The position numbers were made by a program, and so were the translations under genes. Under the pieces are notes generated by a model that was not told the DNA's origin, made no database searches, and was given only the letters and a program-made list of their open reading frames with translations. Positions 26,478 to 35,489 of a DNA stretch of 64,000 nt are shown piece after piece. The DNA is from an uncultured Flavobacteriaceae bacterium (lineage in GTDB: Bacteria > Bacteroidota > Bacteroidia > Flavobacteriales > Flavobacteriaceae), in NCBI GenBank assembly GCA_947500385.1, contig CANMSA010000012.1, forward strand, positions 62,001 through 126,000, given 5' to 3'. Each line of letters opens with the position of its first letter. Positions within the stretch are counted from its first letter, which is position 1.

Positions 26478-27125
26478 TTACAGTTTAATAACAAGTGTCA
26501 TCCCATAATTAGGATCTCCGGTGATCGTATTTAAATCAAGGTAGGGCTGCACATCAAAGCTTAGGTCATCGCTAATATTGAATTGTTTTAAATGCGCATC
26601 CACATTGGCATCTACGATATTCAAAACATACAGGGCAATAGTAATTACCAGTGCCAGGTCGCGGTCGCGTTGAAAGCGTTCTTGTTGATTCTCTAAAACG
26701 TCCAAATCAAAGTCTGGTGGATCACCAAGATTGTTATTACCGTCCACATCATAAAATTCATCGTCTGTAAAACCGGCTTGTCGCCTTTTAAAAGCGTCGC
26801 GAAAACGATCATAACGGTCATCATTCCATGTATACACGTATATACCCGCACCGAGTACTCCATAAATGATAGGTACTTTCCAATAGCGCTTGTTATAAAT
26901 CTGCCCAAGACCGGGGAGTACGGCCGAGTAAAAGGCAGCCTTACCGGGAGCCAACGGGTTGATCGGTTTTCGCTTTTCAATGACCGAATCTTGTACAACT
27001 ATGCCTTCTGCTTTTAAGTTTTGTTGTAAAGAATCGAGCTCTTGATCTTCGGGTACTACTTCCTGGGCCAATGCCCCGAACGGAATGAGTAGTAATAGGC
27101 AAAGGATGGATAGGTTTTTAAGCAC
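26478..27125 (-). CDS. DUF5683 membrane protein
   Basis: 215 residues with a signal peptide (NLSILCLLLLIPFGALAQ). The core has PGKAAFYSAVLPGLGQIYNKRYWK followed by two membrane segments (VPIIYGVLGAGIYVYTW; LALVITIALYVLNIVDANVD), the DUF5683 pattern. Function unknown. The gene overlaps the end of parB by 8 bases and precedes dapB; this order parA-parB-DUF5683-dapB-lepB is one I recognise from other Flavobacteriaceae. Confidence 0.88.
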   Translation of the reverse strand: MLKNLSILCLLLLIPFGALAQEVVPEDQELDSLQQNLKAEGIVVQDSVIEKRKPINPLAPGKAAFYSAVLPGLGQIYNKRYWKVPIIYGVLGAGIYVYTWNDDRYDRFRDAFKRRQAGFTDDEFYDVDGNNNLGDPPDFDLDVLENQQERFQRDRDLALVITIALYVLNIVDANVDAHLKQFNISDDLSFDVQPYLDLNTITGDPNYGMTLVIKL

Positions 27126-28017
27126 CTAAGATGAGTTTTTTGATTCGATTGAATTCTTCTTGAGAAGTAAAAGGGATGACCATTTTGCCTTTCCCATGTG
27201 TTCCTGCTTGCACGCTTACGTTCGTTGAAAGACGTGCTGCCAACTCTTTGGCTCCATTTTTCAACAGACTTGAGGTACCGTCGGTTGTTGTGGTTACTTT
27301 CTTAACGGGACCTTCATGGTACAGTTTTACTGCCTTTTCAGTTTCCCGAACAGAAAGGCGCTCGCCTACGATGCGTTCATACAGTGTTATTTGGTCTTCT
27401 TTCTTTTCTATATTCACCAATGCCCTACCGTGCCCCATGGTGGTGAAACCATCCCGAATACCGGTTTGGATAATAGGGTCTAATCGCAACAATCGCAGGT
27501 AGTTGGTGATGGTAGAACGTTTTTTTCCCACACGGTCACTTAGTTTTTCCTGGGTCAGCTGAATTTCATCTATAAGTCGTTGATAACTCAACGCAATCTC
27601 GATGGGATCGAGGTCTTGGCGCTGAATGTTTTCGACCAAGGCCATTTCTAAGGACTCTTGATCGTTTGCGATACGGATGTATGCGGGAATGGTAGCAAGG
27701 CCTATGAGTTTTGAGGCCCGAAAGCGCCGCTCCCCTGATACCAACTGGTATTTGTTGAAATCCATTTTGCGAACGGTGATGGGCTGAATAACCCCTAGTT
27801 CTTTAATACTGGTGGCCAATTCGCTTAACGCCTCATCATTAAAGTTGGATCGGGGCTGAAAAGGGTTCACCTCGATACTATCCAAATCGAGCTCCACAAT
27901 ATTCCCGACCACCTTATCCGCATTTTTATCCGATACGGACTGTATATCGTTTTCGGGATCTTTTAACAGGGCGGATAGCCCTCTGCCCAATGCCTGTTTC
28001 TTTGTCGCCTTCGCCAT
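27118..28017 (-). CDS. parB: Chromosome partitioning protein ParB
   Basis: 299 residues. ALGRGLSALL at the N-terminus, the CTP-binding box (VSGERRFRASKLIGL, with ENIQRQDLDPIEIA), and a central HTH (LTQEKLSDRVGKKRSTITNYLRLLRL) are intact. ParB binds parS sites near the origin, spreads as a CTP-dependent clamp and works with ParA in segregation. The start codon overlaps the parA stop by one base. I found no convincing parS site in the window. Confidence 0.95.
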   Translation of the reverse strand: MAKATKKQALGRGLSALLKDPENDIQSVSDKNADKVVGNIVELDLDSIEVNPFQPRSNFNDEALSELATSIKELGVIQPITVRKMDFNKYQLVSGERRFRASKLIGLATIPAYIRIANDQESLEMALVENIQRQDLDPIEIALSYQRLIDEIQLTQEKLSDRVGKKRSTITNYLRLLRLDPIIQTGIRDGFTTMGHGRALVNIEKKEDQITLYERIVGERLSVRETEKAVKLYHEGPVKKVTTTTDGTSSLLKNGAKELAARLSTNVSVQAGTHGKGKMVIPFTSQEEFNRIKKLILGA

Positions 28018-28790
28018 TATACTGTTTCCTTATTGCGCTTTACCATTTCATTGGCAAGATTCAAATAATTTTCGGCTCCTTTGCTACTCGCATCGTATTT
28101 AATGATACTTTCTCCGTAACTGGGCGCCTCGCTCAAACGAACATTTCGTTGTATGATCGTATCAAAAACCATGTCGGCAAAGTGCTTGCGTACCTCTTCT
28201 ACGACTTGGTTGGATAGGCGCAACCGGGAGTCGAACATGGTCAATAACATTCCTTCTATATCAAGATCCGGATTGTGTATTTTCTGAATACTCTTTATCG
28301 TATTCAACAGTTTTCCCAGTCCTTCAAGGGCAAAATACTCACATTGGATCGGAATAATGACCGAGTCTGCCGCCGTTAGGGCATTCAGGGTCAACAATCC
28401 GAGGGACGGTGCGCAGTCGATCAAAATATAGTCATACTGCTCTCGAAGCGCCGAAATGGCTTGCCGCATCATATATTCCCGCTTGTCCTTATCTACCAAC
28501 TCAATTTCGATGGCTACCAAGTCAATATGCGCCGGAATCAAATCAACATTTGGAGAGTCCGTTTCAATAATCGTTTCGGAAGCGGTTTTCGTATGTTCCA
28601 ATAATTGATATGTACCCAGTTCGATACTTTCTACATCTATTCCGAGACCTGAAGTCGCGTTCGCCTGGGGGTCGGCGTCGATCAATAAAACTTTTTTCTC
28701 AAGTACCCCGAGCGAAGCCGCTAGATTCACGGTCGTCGTGGTTTTTCCTACCCCACCTTTCTGATTTGCAATAGCAATTATCTTGCCCAT
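28017..28790 (-). CDS. parA: Chromosome partitioning ATPase ParA/Soj
   Basis: 257 residues. Deviant Walker A IANQKGGVGKTTTTVNLAAS, switch I region ADPQANATSGLG and Walker B DYILIDCAPSLG are intact. ATP-dependent DNA binding lets it move ParB-parS complexes. It heads a seven-gene minus-strand operon ending with DUF6122. The upstream sequence has TTTTTTG, then 16 bases, then TATTTTTA (28818-28811), a near match to the promoter consensus. Confidence 0.95.
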   Translation of the reverse strand: MGKIIAIANQKGGVGKTTTTVNLAASLGVLEKKVLLIDADPQANATSGLGIDVESIELGTYQLLEHTKTASETIIETDSPNVDLIPAHIDLVAIEIELVDKDKREYMMRQAISALREQYDYILIDCAPSLGLLTLNALTAADSVIIPIQCEYFALEGLGKLLNTIKSIQKIHNPDLDIEGMLLTMFDSRLRLSNQVVEEVRKHFADMVFDTIIQRNVRLSEAPSYGESIIKYDASSKGAENYLNLANEMVKRNKETV

Positions 28791-28976
28791 TATCCTAGTA
28801 CGTTAAGGGGTAAAAATACGATTATTTACGATGCCAAAAAACGGAATTTGTTAACATGAAGTGAATAAGTGTACTAGGCTGTGTTAAAGTAAGTTAAAGA
28901 AATTAAAAGGGGCAATGGCGAGGCTTTAAAATACCGTTTGTCGATGAAGGACACCATTAGCGGATTCTTACCGTGC

Positions 28977-29324
28977 TTATTCTCGCTCTTTTTCTTTGAG
29001 CTTTAAGCTGTCTTCATATTCGATCAAGTAGATTTCTTCGTTTTTCTTTTTTAGGAAATATTGCTCCCGGGCGAACTTCTCCAATTGTTCGGGATCGGAG
29101 AGCTGTTCAATGATTTTTTTATCCTTTGCAATTTCCTCCTTTAGAAATTCCTGGGTTTTTTCAAGTTTTTTGATTTCCTTGTTTAACTCCATGTGAATGC
29201 GCAGCGAATTGGTGTCGAAGAAAATCATCCAAACCGTGAATACGGTGAGCACGATCACGTATAGGCTACTGAACAGCGCTAAGACCGGAAACCACTTACT
29301 CTTCTTAAAACTTTTCCAGCCCAT
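28977..29324 (-). CDS. Septum formation initiator (FtsB/DivIC) family protein
   Basis: 115 residues. A short cytosolic N-terminus, one membrane segment (WFPVLALFSSLYVIVLTVFTVWMIFF, about 11-36) and a long coiled coil (LNKEIKKLEKTQEFLKEEIAKD) followed by LSDPEQLEKFAREQYFLKK, the conserved motif of FtsB/DivIC. It is expected to bind FtsL- and FtsQ-like proteins at the division site. The gene begins 5 bases after the uridine kinase stop. Confidence 0.9.
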   Translation of the reverse strand: MGWKSFKKSKWFPVLALFSSLYVIVLTVFTVWMIFFDTNSLRIHMELNKEIKKLEKTQEFLKEEIAKDKKIIEQLSDPEQLEKFAREQYFLKKKNEEIYLIEYEDSLKLKEKERE

Positions 29325-29329
29325 GGTGA

Positions 29330-29938
29330 TTAAGAGAGTTTTTCATTGATAATGGTACGCACAATATCAACGGCTACCGTATTGTACTTATTATTGGGAA
29401 TAATGATATCCGCATATTCTTTTGAAGGTTCGATGAATTGCTCGTGCATAGGCTTAATGTTGCTTTGATACTTTTCCAAGGTTTCATCAAGGTTCCAACC
29501 ACGTTCGTTGACATCTCTTTTTAATCTTCTGATCAAACGTTCATCCGAATCGGCATGCACGAAAATTTTTATATCGAACATATCCCGTATTTTAGAATTG
29601 GTAAGGATTAGGATACCCTCTACGATCATGACTTTACTCGGATGTGTCGGGATGGTTTTTTCGGTACGATTACATTCTAAAAAAGAATATACGGGTTGGC
29701 GGATCGATTCTCCCGATTTTAAGGCCTTCAAATGAACTTCCAATAGATCAAAGTCAATTGACTTTGGATGATCGAAATTGGTTTTTCTACGTTCTTCCAG
29801 GGTGAGTTCAGAAAGGTCGTTGTAATATGAATCTTGGGAAATGACCCCCACTTCGCCCTTGGGCAACTCGTCTATGAGTTGTTTCACCACGGTGGTCTTT
29901 CCGCAACCTGTTCCCCCTGCAATCCCGATTATGAGCAT
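29330..29938 (-). CDS. udk: Uridine kinase
   Basis: 202 residues. P-loop GIAGGTGCGKTTVVKQL, the substrate segment SQDSYYNDL, NFDHPKSIDFDLL, PVYSFLECNRT and the lid region HADSDERLIRRLKRD match uridine-cytidine kinase. It phosphorylates uridine and cytidine in pyrimidine salvage. Cotranscribed with the downstream divIC-like gene. A -7 box TATTTTTG lies on the minus strand at 29962-29955. Confidence 0.95.
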   Translation of the reverse strand: MLIIGIAGGTGCGKTTVVKQLIDELPKGEVGVISQDSYYNDLSELTLEERRKTNFDHPKSIDFDLLEVHLKALKSGESIRQPVYSFLECNRTEKTIPTHPSKVMIVEGILILTNSKIRDMFDIKIFVHADSDERLIRRLKRDVNERGWNLDETLEKYQSNIKPMHEQFIEPSKEYADIIIPNNKYNTVAVDIVRTIINEKLS

Positions 29939-29954
29939 GTACGCTAATTTTCCA

Positions 29955-29962
29955 CAAAAATA
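29955..29962 (-). promoter_or_regulatory. Putative -7 box (TATTTTTG) of udk
   Basis: Exact TAnnTTTG match on the minus strand, 16 bases before the udk ATG. No clear -33 element upstream. Confidence 0.4.
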
Positions 29963-30035
29963 GCGATTTGAATGTCATTTTCACATTAATGCGAGAAATG
30001 AACTTTTCAATAGCTTCCCTTTGATAGGGGAAGCG

Positions 30036-30043
30036 TATTTTTG
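30036..30043 (+). promoter_or_regulatory. Putative -7 box (TATTTTTG) four bases before the efflux-pump ATG
   Basis: Exact TAnnTTTG match ending four bases before the ATG at 30048, which would give a leaderless transcript. A TTTG at 30020-30023 is too close (12 bases) for a standard -33 box. Confidence 0.4.
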
Positions 30044-30047
30044 CCGG

Positions 30048-31265
30048 ATGCAAGCACAAAGCACCAAGCCGAATTTTGAATTTGTGGCCCTCATGGCAGC
30101 TTTAATGTCTATTGTGGCCTTGGCTATCGATGCCTTGCTACCGGCTATTTCCGCCATTGGCTTAACCATTAATAGTACGGACCCCACGGCAAATCAACAG
30201 TTGATTACCATGATTTTTTTGGGCCTTGGGGTAGGGCAGTTGTTTTTCGGGCCCTTGTCCGATAGTTTTGGTAGAAAGCCAATTGTTTATATCGGTTTCG
30301 GGGTATTTACTTTGGCCAGTATCGTTTGCTTGACGGCGACCTCCCTGGAATGGATGTTGGTAGGGCGTATTTTTCAAGGGATAGGACTATCTGCTCCACG
30401 ATCTATTTCCATTTCAATTATTCGCGATACGTATAAAGGGGATTATATGGCCAGGGTGATGTCTTTTGTTACCGCCTTTTTCATATTGATCCCTATTGTG
30501 GCACCGGCCTTTGGAAAATGGGTGATGGACGCGTTCGGATGGAAAGCTATTTTTTATGTACAACTGGGTTTTGCACTTTTGATTGCCATTTGGTTTTGGC
30601 GCCGACAGGCAGAAACTTTAAAGCCGGAGTATAAGAAGCCTTTCTCCCCACGGATATTTTGGGATGGTCTGAAAGAGTTTTTAAAACATAGGGAGACCAT
30701 TGCCTTTACCATGACCTCAGGTTTGATTACCGGTGCATTTCTGGTTTTTTTAAGCGCTGCGCAGCACGTATTTGAAAATCAGTATGGGCTGCCGGAAGAA
30801 TTCCCATACATCTTTGCCGGTTTGGCGATTTCGATCGGTTTGGCAACGTTTATGAACGGTACGCTCGTCGTACGTTTTGGGATGCGTCCCTTGGCATTTA
30901 CGGCGATGATCGCTTTTTGTATCATCTCTGTCCTATACGTGCTCTTGTTTTGGGGAAGTCCAAACCCGAGCATGCCGGTGGCCGTGTTGTTTTTATCCGC
31001 CCAGTTTTTTTGTTTGGGTTTTTTGTGGGGGAATTTTCGCTCGATTGCAATGGAACCCATCGGTCATATCGCGGGCATCGGCGCGGCCATCAATGGGTGT
31101 GCCTCTACATTGGTTGCTGTACCGATTGCAACCTATATAGGCAGTTTTATAGACGATACCATTTGGCCCATGTTTGCAGGCTTGGCCGTATGTGGTTGCG
31201 TGGCACTGAGCATCTTTATGGTCGTTCGTCGCAAGAACCTTGTTTCGAGACGGGCCACAAGGTAA
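30048..31265 (+). CDS. Bcr/CflA-type multidrug efflux MFS transporter
   Basis: 405 residues from MQAQSTKPNFEFVALMAALM; an in-frame ATG at 30021 precedes the promoter box and is unlikely. Twelve membrane segments are expected. The drug:H+ antiporter-1 signatures are visible: LLPAISAIG in the first segment, GQLFFGPLSDSFGRKPIVY in the 2-3 loop and VGRIFQGIGLSAPRSISIS near segment 4. It exports small hydrophobic compounds using the proton gradient. Convergent with acs, 20 bases apart, with no obvious terminator. Confidence 0.9.
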   Translation: MQAQSTKPNFEFVALMAALMSIVALAIDALLPAISAIGLTINSTDPTANQQLITMIFLGLGVGQLFFGPLSDSFGRKPIVYIGFGVFTLASIVCLTATSLEWMLVGRIFQGIGLSAPRSISISIIRDTYKGDYMARVMSFVTAFFILIPIVAPAFGKWVMDAFGWKAIFYVQLGFALLIAIWFWRRQAETLKPEYKKPFSPRIFWDGLKEFLKHRETIAFTMTSGLITGAFLVFLSAAQHVFENQYGLPEEFPYIFAGLAISIGLATFMNGTLVVRFGMRPLAFTAMIAFCIISVLYVLLFWGSPNPSMPVAVLFLSAQFFCLGFLWGNFRSIAMEPIGHIAGIGAAINGCASTLVAVPIATYIGSFIDDTIWPMFAGLAVCGCVALSIFMVVRRKNLVSRRATR

Positions 31266-31285
31266 GAATCCCTTTTTTTGATACC

Positions 31286-33193
31286 CTACAGGGCGTTGTC
31301 CTTAATATCTTTCACCACCTCCGGATTCAATAAGGTACTGGTATCTCCTAGATTCGAAGTGTCTTTGGAAGCAATCTTACGCAAGATACGCCGCATTATT
31401 TTTCCGCTGCGTGTTTTGGGCAAGCCCGGAACAAATTGAATTTTATCCAATTTAGCGATAGGGCCTATTTGTTCGGTAATCTGTTGGTTGATTTCTTTGC
31501 GAAGATTGTCGCGATCTCGGCTTTCGCCGGTTTCCTTCAGGATCACATAACCGTAAAGGGCATTACCTTTAATGTCGTGCGGAAAACCTACGATGGCCGA
31601 CTCGGCAACGGCCGGGTGTTCGTTGATACTGTCTTCGATAGGTGCGGTCCCCAGGTTATGGCCTGAAACAATAATGACATCGTCTACCCGGCCCGTTATT
31701 CGGTAGTACCCCACGGCATCGCGTAAGGCGCCATCACCGGTAAAGTAAGCATCTTTATAGGCCGAAAAGTAAGTGTCCCTATACCGATTATGATCTCCCC
31801 AAATGGTTCGGGCGATCGATGGCCAGGGGAATTTAATACACAAACGACCTTCTACTTGGTTTCCAACAATCTCCTTCCCATTTTCATCCATCAGGGCCGG
31901 CTGTATGCCAATAAATGGAAGCGTGGCATAGGTCGGGGTAGTGGGGGTAACATAGGGAATAGGGGTTATCATAATACCCCCGGTTTCCGTTTGCCACCAG
32001 GTGTCGATAATGGGGCTGTTTTTTTTACCCACATTGTTGTTGTACCAGTGCCACGCCTCTTCATTGATGGGTTCCCCAACAGAACCCAGAACTTTAAGGC
32101 TCGAGAGGTCGTATTTTTCGACAAACTCAAGATTTTCCTTGGCTAGGGCACGAATGGCGGTCGGGGCGGTATAGAATTGATTTACCTTGTGCTTTTCAAC
32201 AACTTCCCAAAACCGTCCATAGTCTGGATAGGAGGGGACCCCCTCGAACATCACCGTGGTTGCCCCGTTCGCCAAGGGGCCGTAGATAATGTAGGAATGC
32301 CCGGTAATCCAACCGATATCGGCGGTACACCAATACACATCTTTTTCGCGGTATTGAAAAGCATTTTTGAAAGTATAGGCGGTGTACACCATATACCCGG
32401 CAGTGGTGTGTACCATTCCCTTGGGTTTGCCTGTTGAACCCGAGGTATATAAAATAAAAAGCGGATCTTCAGCGTCCATTACTTCAGCAACATAATCGGC
32501 ATAGGAGGCATCTAGCAAAGGCTGTAACCATTGATCACGCCCTTCTTTCATGTCAATGTCAGAATCGATACGCTTTACCACCAGCACATCATTTACCCCT
32601 GCACAGTCCTCTAAGGCCTTATCAACAATGCTTTTTAGATCGATGGTTTTGGCACCCCGGTACGACCCATCCGAAGTAATCACCATTTTACAATCGGAAT
32701 CATTGATTCGTGTCGAAAGGGCATTGGCCGAAAACCCTGCAAAAACGACCGAGTGAATAGCCCCGATTCGAGCACATGCGAGTACCGAAACCGCCAATTC
32801 AGGAATCATAGGGAGGTAAATACATACGCGATCTCCTTTTTTGATTCCGTTTTCCACCAACACATTCGCCATACGGCAAACGCGCTCGTGCAATTCCCGA
32901 TAGCTAATATGTTCGGCTTCGGCCTTAGGGTCATTGGGCTCGAACAAAATGGCCGTTTTATCTCCTCTAGTGGGGAGGTGGCGATCCAAACAATTTTCCG
33001 TTATATTCAGTTGGGCCCCTTCGAACCACTTGATTTCCGGCTTTCCAAAATCCCAGCTAAGTACCTTATCCCATTTTTTTCTCCAGACAAAATGTTCTTC
33101 TGCAATTTCTTCCCAGAACCCTTCCGGATTGCGGACCGACTTTCGGTATACTTGAAAATATTCTTCTAAGTGTTTAATATGATAATTACTCAT
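31286..33193 (-). CDS. acs: Acetate-CoA ligase (acetyl-CoA synthetase)
   Basis: 635 residues, normal for Acs. The adenylation motif YTSGSTGKPKGMVHTTAGYM, the acetate-pocket tryptophan in WWQTETGG, YFTGDGALRD, GRVDDVIIVSGHNLGTAPIE and the C-terminal lysine in KTRSGKIMRRILRKIAS are all present. The enzyme converts acetate, ATP and CoA to acetyl-CoA; the lysine is the known acetylation target in this family. It is the last gene of an operon after a sodium:solute symporter and its small subunit. Confidence 0.96.
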   Translation of the reverse strand: MSNYHIKHLEEYFQVYRKSVRNPEGFWEEIAEEHFVWRKKWDKVLSWDFGKPEIKWFEGAQLNITENCLDRHLPTRGDKTAILFEPNDPKAEAEHISYRELHERVCRMANVLVENGIKKGDRVCIYLPMIPELAVSVLACARIGAIHSVVFAGFSANALSTRINDSDCKMVITSDGSYRGAKTIDLKSIVDKALEDCAGVNDVLVVKRIDSDIDMKEGRDQWLQPLLDASYADYVAEVMDAEDPLFILYTSGSTGKPKGMVHTTAGYMVYTAYTFKNAFQYREKDVYWCTADIGWITGHSYIIYGPLANGATTVMFEGVPSYPDYGRFWEVVEKHKVNQFYTAPTAIRALAKENLEFVEKYDLSSLKVLGSVGEPINEEAWHWYNNNVGKKNSPIIDTWWQTETGGIMITPIPYVTPTTPTYATLPFIGIQPALMDENGKEIVGNQVEGRLCIKFPWPSIARTIWGDHNRYRDTYFSAYKDAYFTGDGALRDAVGYYRITGRVDDVIIVSGHNLGTAPIEDSINEHPAVAESAIVGFPHDIKGNALYGYVILKETGESRDRDNLRKEINQQITEQIGPIAKLDKIQFVPGLPKTRSGKIMRRILRKIASKDTSNLGDTSTLLNPEVVKDIKDNAL

Positions 33194-33226
33194 TACTGTA
33201 TTTTTAAGCTATTAAATACTTTGTTA

Positions 33227-34939
33227 TTAATGGTCTACCGCCGCTCCGGCACCACTAGGGATGCGTATGTCCTCTACTATTTCTTGAACCTTTTTAGGAG
33301 TTGAGGGCGTGAATTGAAGCACAATGATCGAGACCACAAAATTCACCACCATTGCAATGGTGCCGAAACCTTCTGGAGAGATTCCGAACCACCAGTCTTT
33401 GGTGAGCTCCGCAACCGCTTCTTTTCCGCCATCAAAAACGCCAAATTTGAATTTTAACATATAGAAAATCATCAAGGAAATACCAACTACCATACCGGTA
33501 ATGGCACCTTCCTTGTTCATCTTTTTATAAAAGATACCCAGGACGATTGCCGGAAAAAAGGAGGCGGCGGCCAGGCCAAAGGCCAGGGCAACGACCGCAG
33601 CAACGAAGCCGGGAGGATTGATGCCAAAATAACCCGCGATGATTACTGCGACAGTGGCCGCTCCTCTGGCGGCCCAAAGTTCTCCTTTTTCAGAAATACC
33701 GGGTTTGATTACTTTTTTGATCAAATCATGCGAAACAGATGCCGAAATCACCAATAAAAGACCGGCCGCCGTTGAAAGCGCGGCCGCGAGTCCGCCTGCC
33801 GCTACCAAGGCAATGACCCAGGCAGGAAGGTCCGCGATCTCGGGGTTGGCCAGTACCATGATATCCCGGTCTACCGTTAGTTCATTTATAGCTTCATCGG
33901 CGACATATTGAATTTTCCCATCTCCATTTTTATCATCGAACTTGATCAGTTTTGTCTTTTCCCATTTGGTGAACCAGTCCGGCATATCGGCATACTCCTG
34001 ATTGCTCACCGTATTGATCATATTTGTGCGGGCGAATACCGCGACGGCAGGAGCCGCCGTGTACAAAATGGCGATCAAAAGTAAGGCCAGGCCAGCCGAC
34101 TTTCGTGCATCTTTGACGCGTTTAACCGTGAAAAAACGCACGATGACATGCGGGAGGCCAGCGGTTCCGACCATTAGGGCCATGGTAATGGCAAAAACAT
34201 CAATAGTAGATTTGGAACCATTGGTGTATTCATTAAAGCCAAGTGCCGTCGAAAGCCCATCGAGTTTATCCAATAGATATACTCCGGAGCCATCGTTTAC
34301 CGTAGACCCCATACCCAGCTGGGGAATCGGGTTCCCGGTCATTTGTATCGATATAAAGATTGCGGGCACCATAAAGGCGAAAATCAAAACACAATATTGG
34401 GCCACTTGGGTATAGGTGATGCCTTTCATACCCCCTAAGACTGCATAAAAAAGCACTATCACCATGCCGATAACAACCCCGGTATTGATGTCTACTTCTA
34501 AAAAACGGGAAAAAACCAATCCTACACCACGCATTTGCCCGGCAACATAGGTGAAAGAGACCAGTAAAGCGCAGAATACGGCCACCATACGGGCGGTATT
34601 GGAGTAATATCGATCTCCAATAAAGTCGGGTACGGTGAACTTTCCAAATTTTCGAAGATAGGGTGCTAACAAGAGGGCAAGCAGTACATAGCCGCCTGTC
34701 CATCCCATCAGATACACTGAGCCATCGTAGCCCGCGAAGGATATAATACCCGCCATTGAGATGAACGAGGCTGCTGACATCCAATCTGCCGCAGTGGCCA
34801 TACCGTTGGCTAAGGGCGAAACGCCGCCTCCAGCTACATAGAACTCTTTGGTAGACCCTGCTCGGGACCAAATAGCAATGCCAATGTACAGGGCAAAGGT
34901 GATACCGACAAGAATATACGTCCAGGTTTGTACCGTCAT
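33227..34939 (-). CDS. Sodium:solute symporter, acetate/small carboxylate type (large subunit)
   Basis: 570 residues with about 13 membrane segments. SSS-family signatures: FYVAGGGVSPLANGMATAAD, WMSAASFISMAGIISFAGYDG, FTYVAGQMRGVGLVFSRFL and PHVIVRFFTVKRVKDARKS. The length and the DUF4212 partner upstream point to the two-subunit symporter group related to ActP. Position between DUF4212 and acs indicates acetate or another short carboxylate as substrate. A polar insertion of about 60 residues (near 315-375) sits between two membrane segments and contains DDKNGDGKIQYV, an EF-hand-like calcium loop. Confidence 0.92.
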   Translation of the reverse strand: MTVQTWTYILVGITFALYIGIAIWSRAGSTKEFYVAGGGVSPLANGMATAADWMSAASFISMAGIISFAGYDGSVYLMGWTGGYVLLALLLAPYLRKFGKFTVPDFIGDRYYSNTARMVAVFCALLVSFTYVAGQMRGVGLVFSRFLEVDINTGVVIGMVIVLFYAVLGGMKGITYTQVAQYCVLIFAFMVPAIFISIQMTGNPIPQLGMGSTVNDGSGVYLLDKLDGLSTALGFNEYTNGSKSTIDVFAITMALMVGTAGLPHVIVRFFTVKRVKDARKSAGLALLLIAILYTAAPAVAVFARTNMINTVSNQEYADMPDWFTKWEKTKLIKFDDKNGDGKIQYVADEAINELTVDRDIMVLANPEIADLPAWVIALVAAGGLAAALSTAAGLLLVISASVSHDLIKKVIKPGISEKGELWAARGAATVAVIIAGYFGINPPGFVAAVVALAFGLAAASFFPAIVLGIFYKKMNKEGAITGMVVGISLMIFYMLKFKFGVFDGGKEAVAELTKDWWFGISPEGFGTIAMVVNFVVSIIVLQFTPSTPKKVQEIVEDIRIPSGAGAAVDH

Positions 34940-35015
34940 AGTTTTAGATTAAAGGTTGGTTGATGGGTCGCCCATTTGAAAATTGTTTGCTCATGTTTCG
35001 ATACAAATGGGGTAT

Positions 35016-35276
35016 TTATTCGTTGTAGCCGTATTTTTTATCCAATTTGTTCATAAGCCGCACATATATAAAAATCAACAGTACGAACACATAAATGGAT
35101 CCCTGTTGCGCGAACCAAAAACCAAGTTTAAAACCACCTACTTTAATCTGGTCCAGCGCATCCTTAAACAAGACTCCGGCACCATAGGATACCGTGAACC
35201 ATATTGCAAGTAAAATGAACAGGTATCGCACGTTCTCTCTCCAATAAGCCGAGGCATTCCGTTGTTTTTCTGACAT
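35016..35276 (-). CDS. DUF4212 small subunit of the sodium:solute symporter
   Basis: 86 residues from MSEKQRNASAYWRENVRYL at 35276; a longer start at 35321 adds 15 polar residues without support. Two membrane segments (YLFILLAIWFTVSYGAGVLF; QGSIYVFVLLIFIYVRLMN) with the conserved FKLGFWFAQQG between them define DUF4212, the small partner of SSS transporters. It heads the operon and lies 76 bases before the symporter. Confidence 0.92.
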   Translation of the reverse strand: MSEKQRNASAYWRENVRYLFILLAIWFTVSYGAGVLFKDALDQIKVGGFKLGFWFAQQGSIYVFVLLIFIYVRLMNKLDKKYGYNE

Positions 35277-35489
35277 ATCTTTTTTTTGATTGGAGCTTTC
35301 ACGTCCGATTCCTACAGACAAAAGAACTCATCTTTATGAAATCTTTTGTCACTTATTTTTACAATTTACAAACTGAAATTGGCTTTTCATCGTCCGTATT
35401 CCCTTTGCCCCTTAGCTCCCATATCGTCAATTGACGCGGATAGCGCATTTCATAGATGTATTTATATGCTAATATAAGTATTTGAATTG

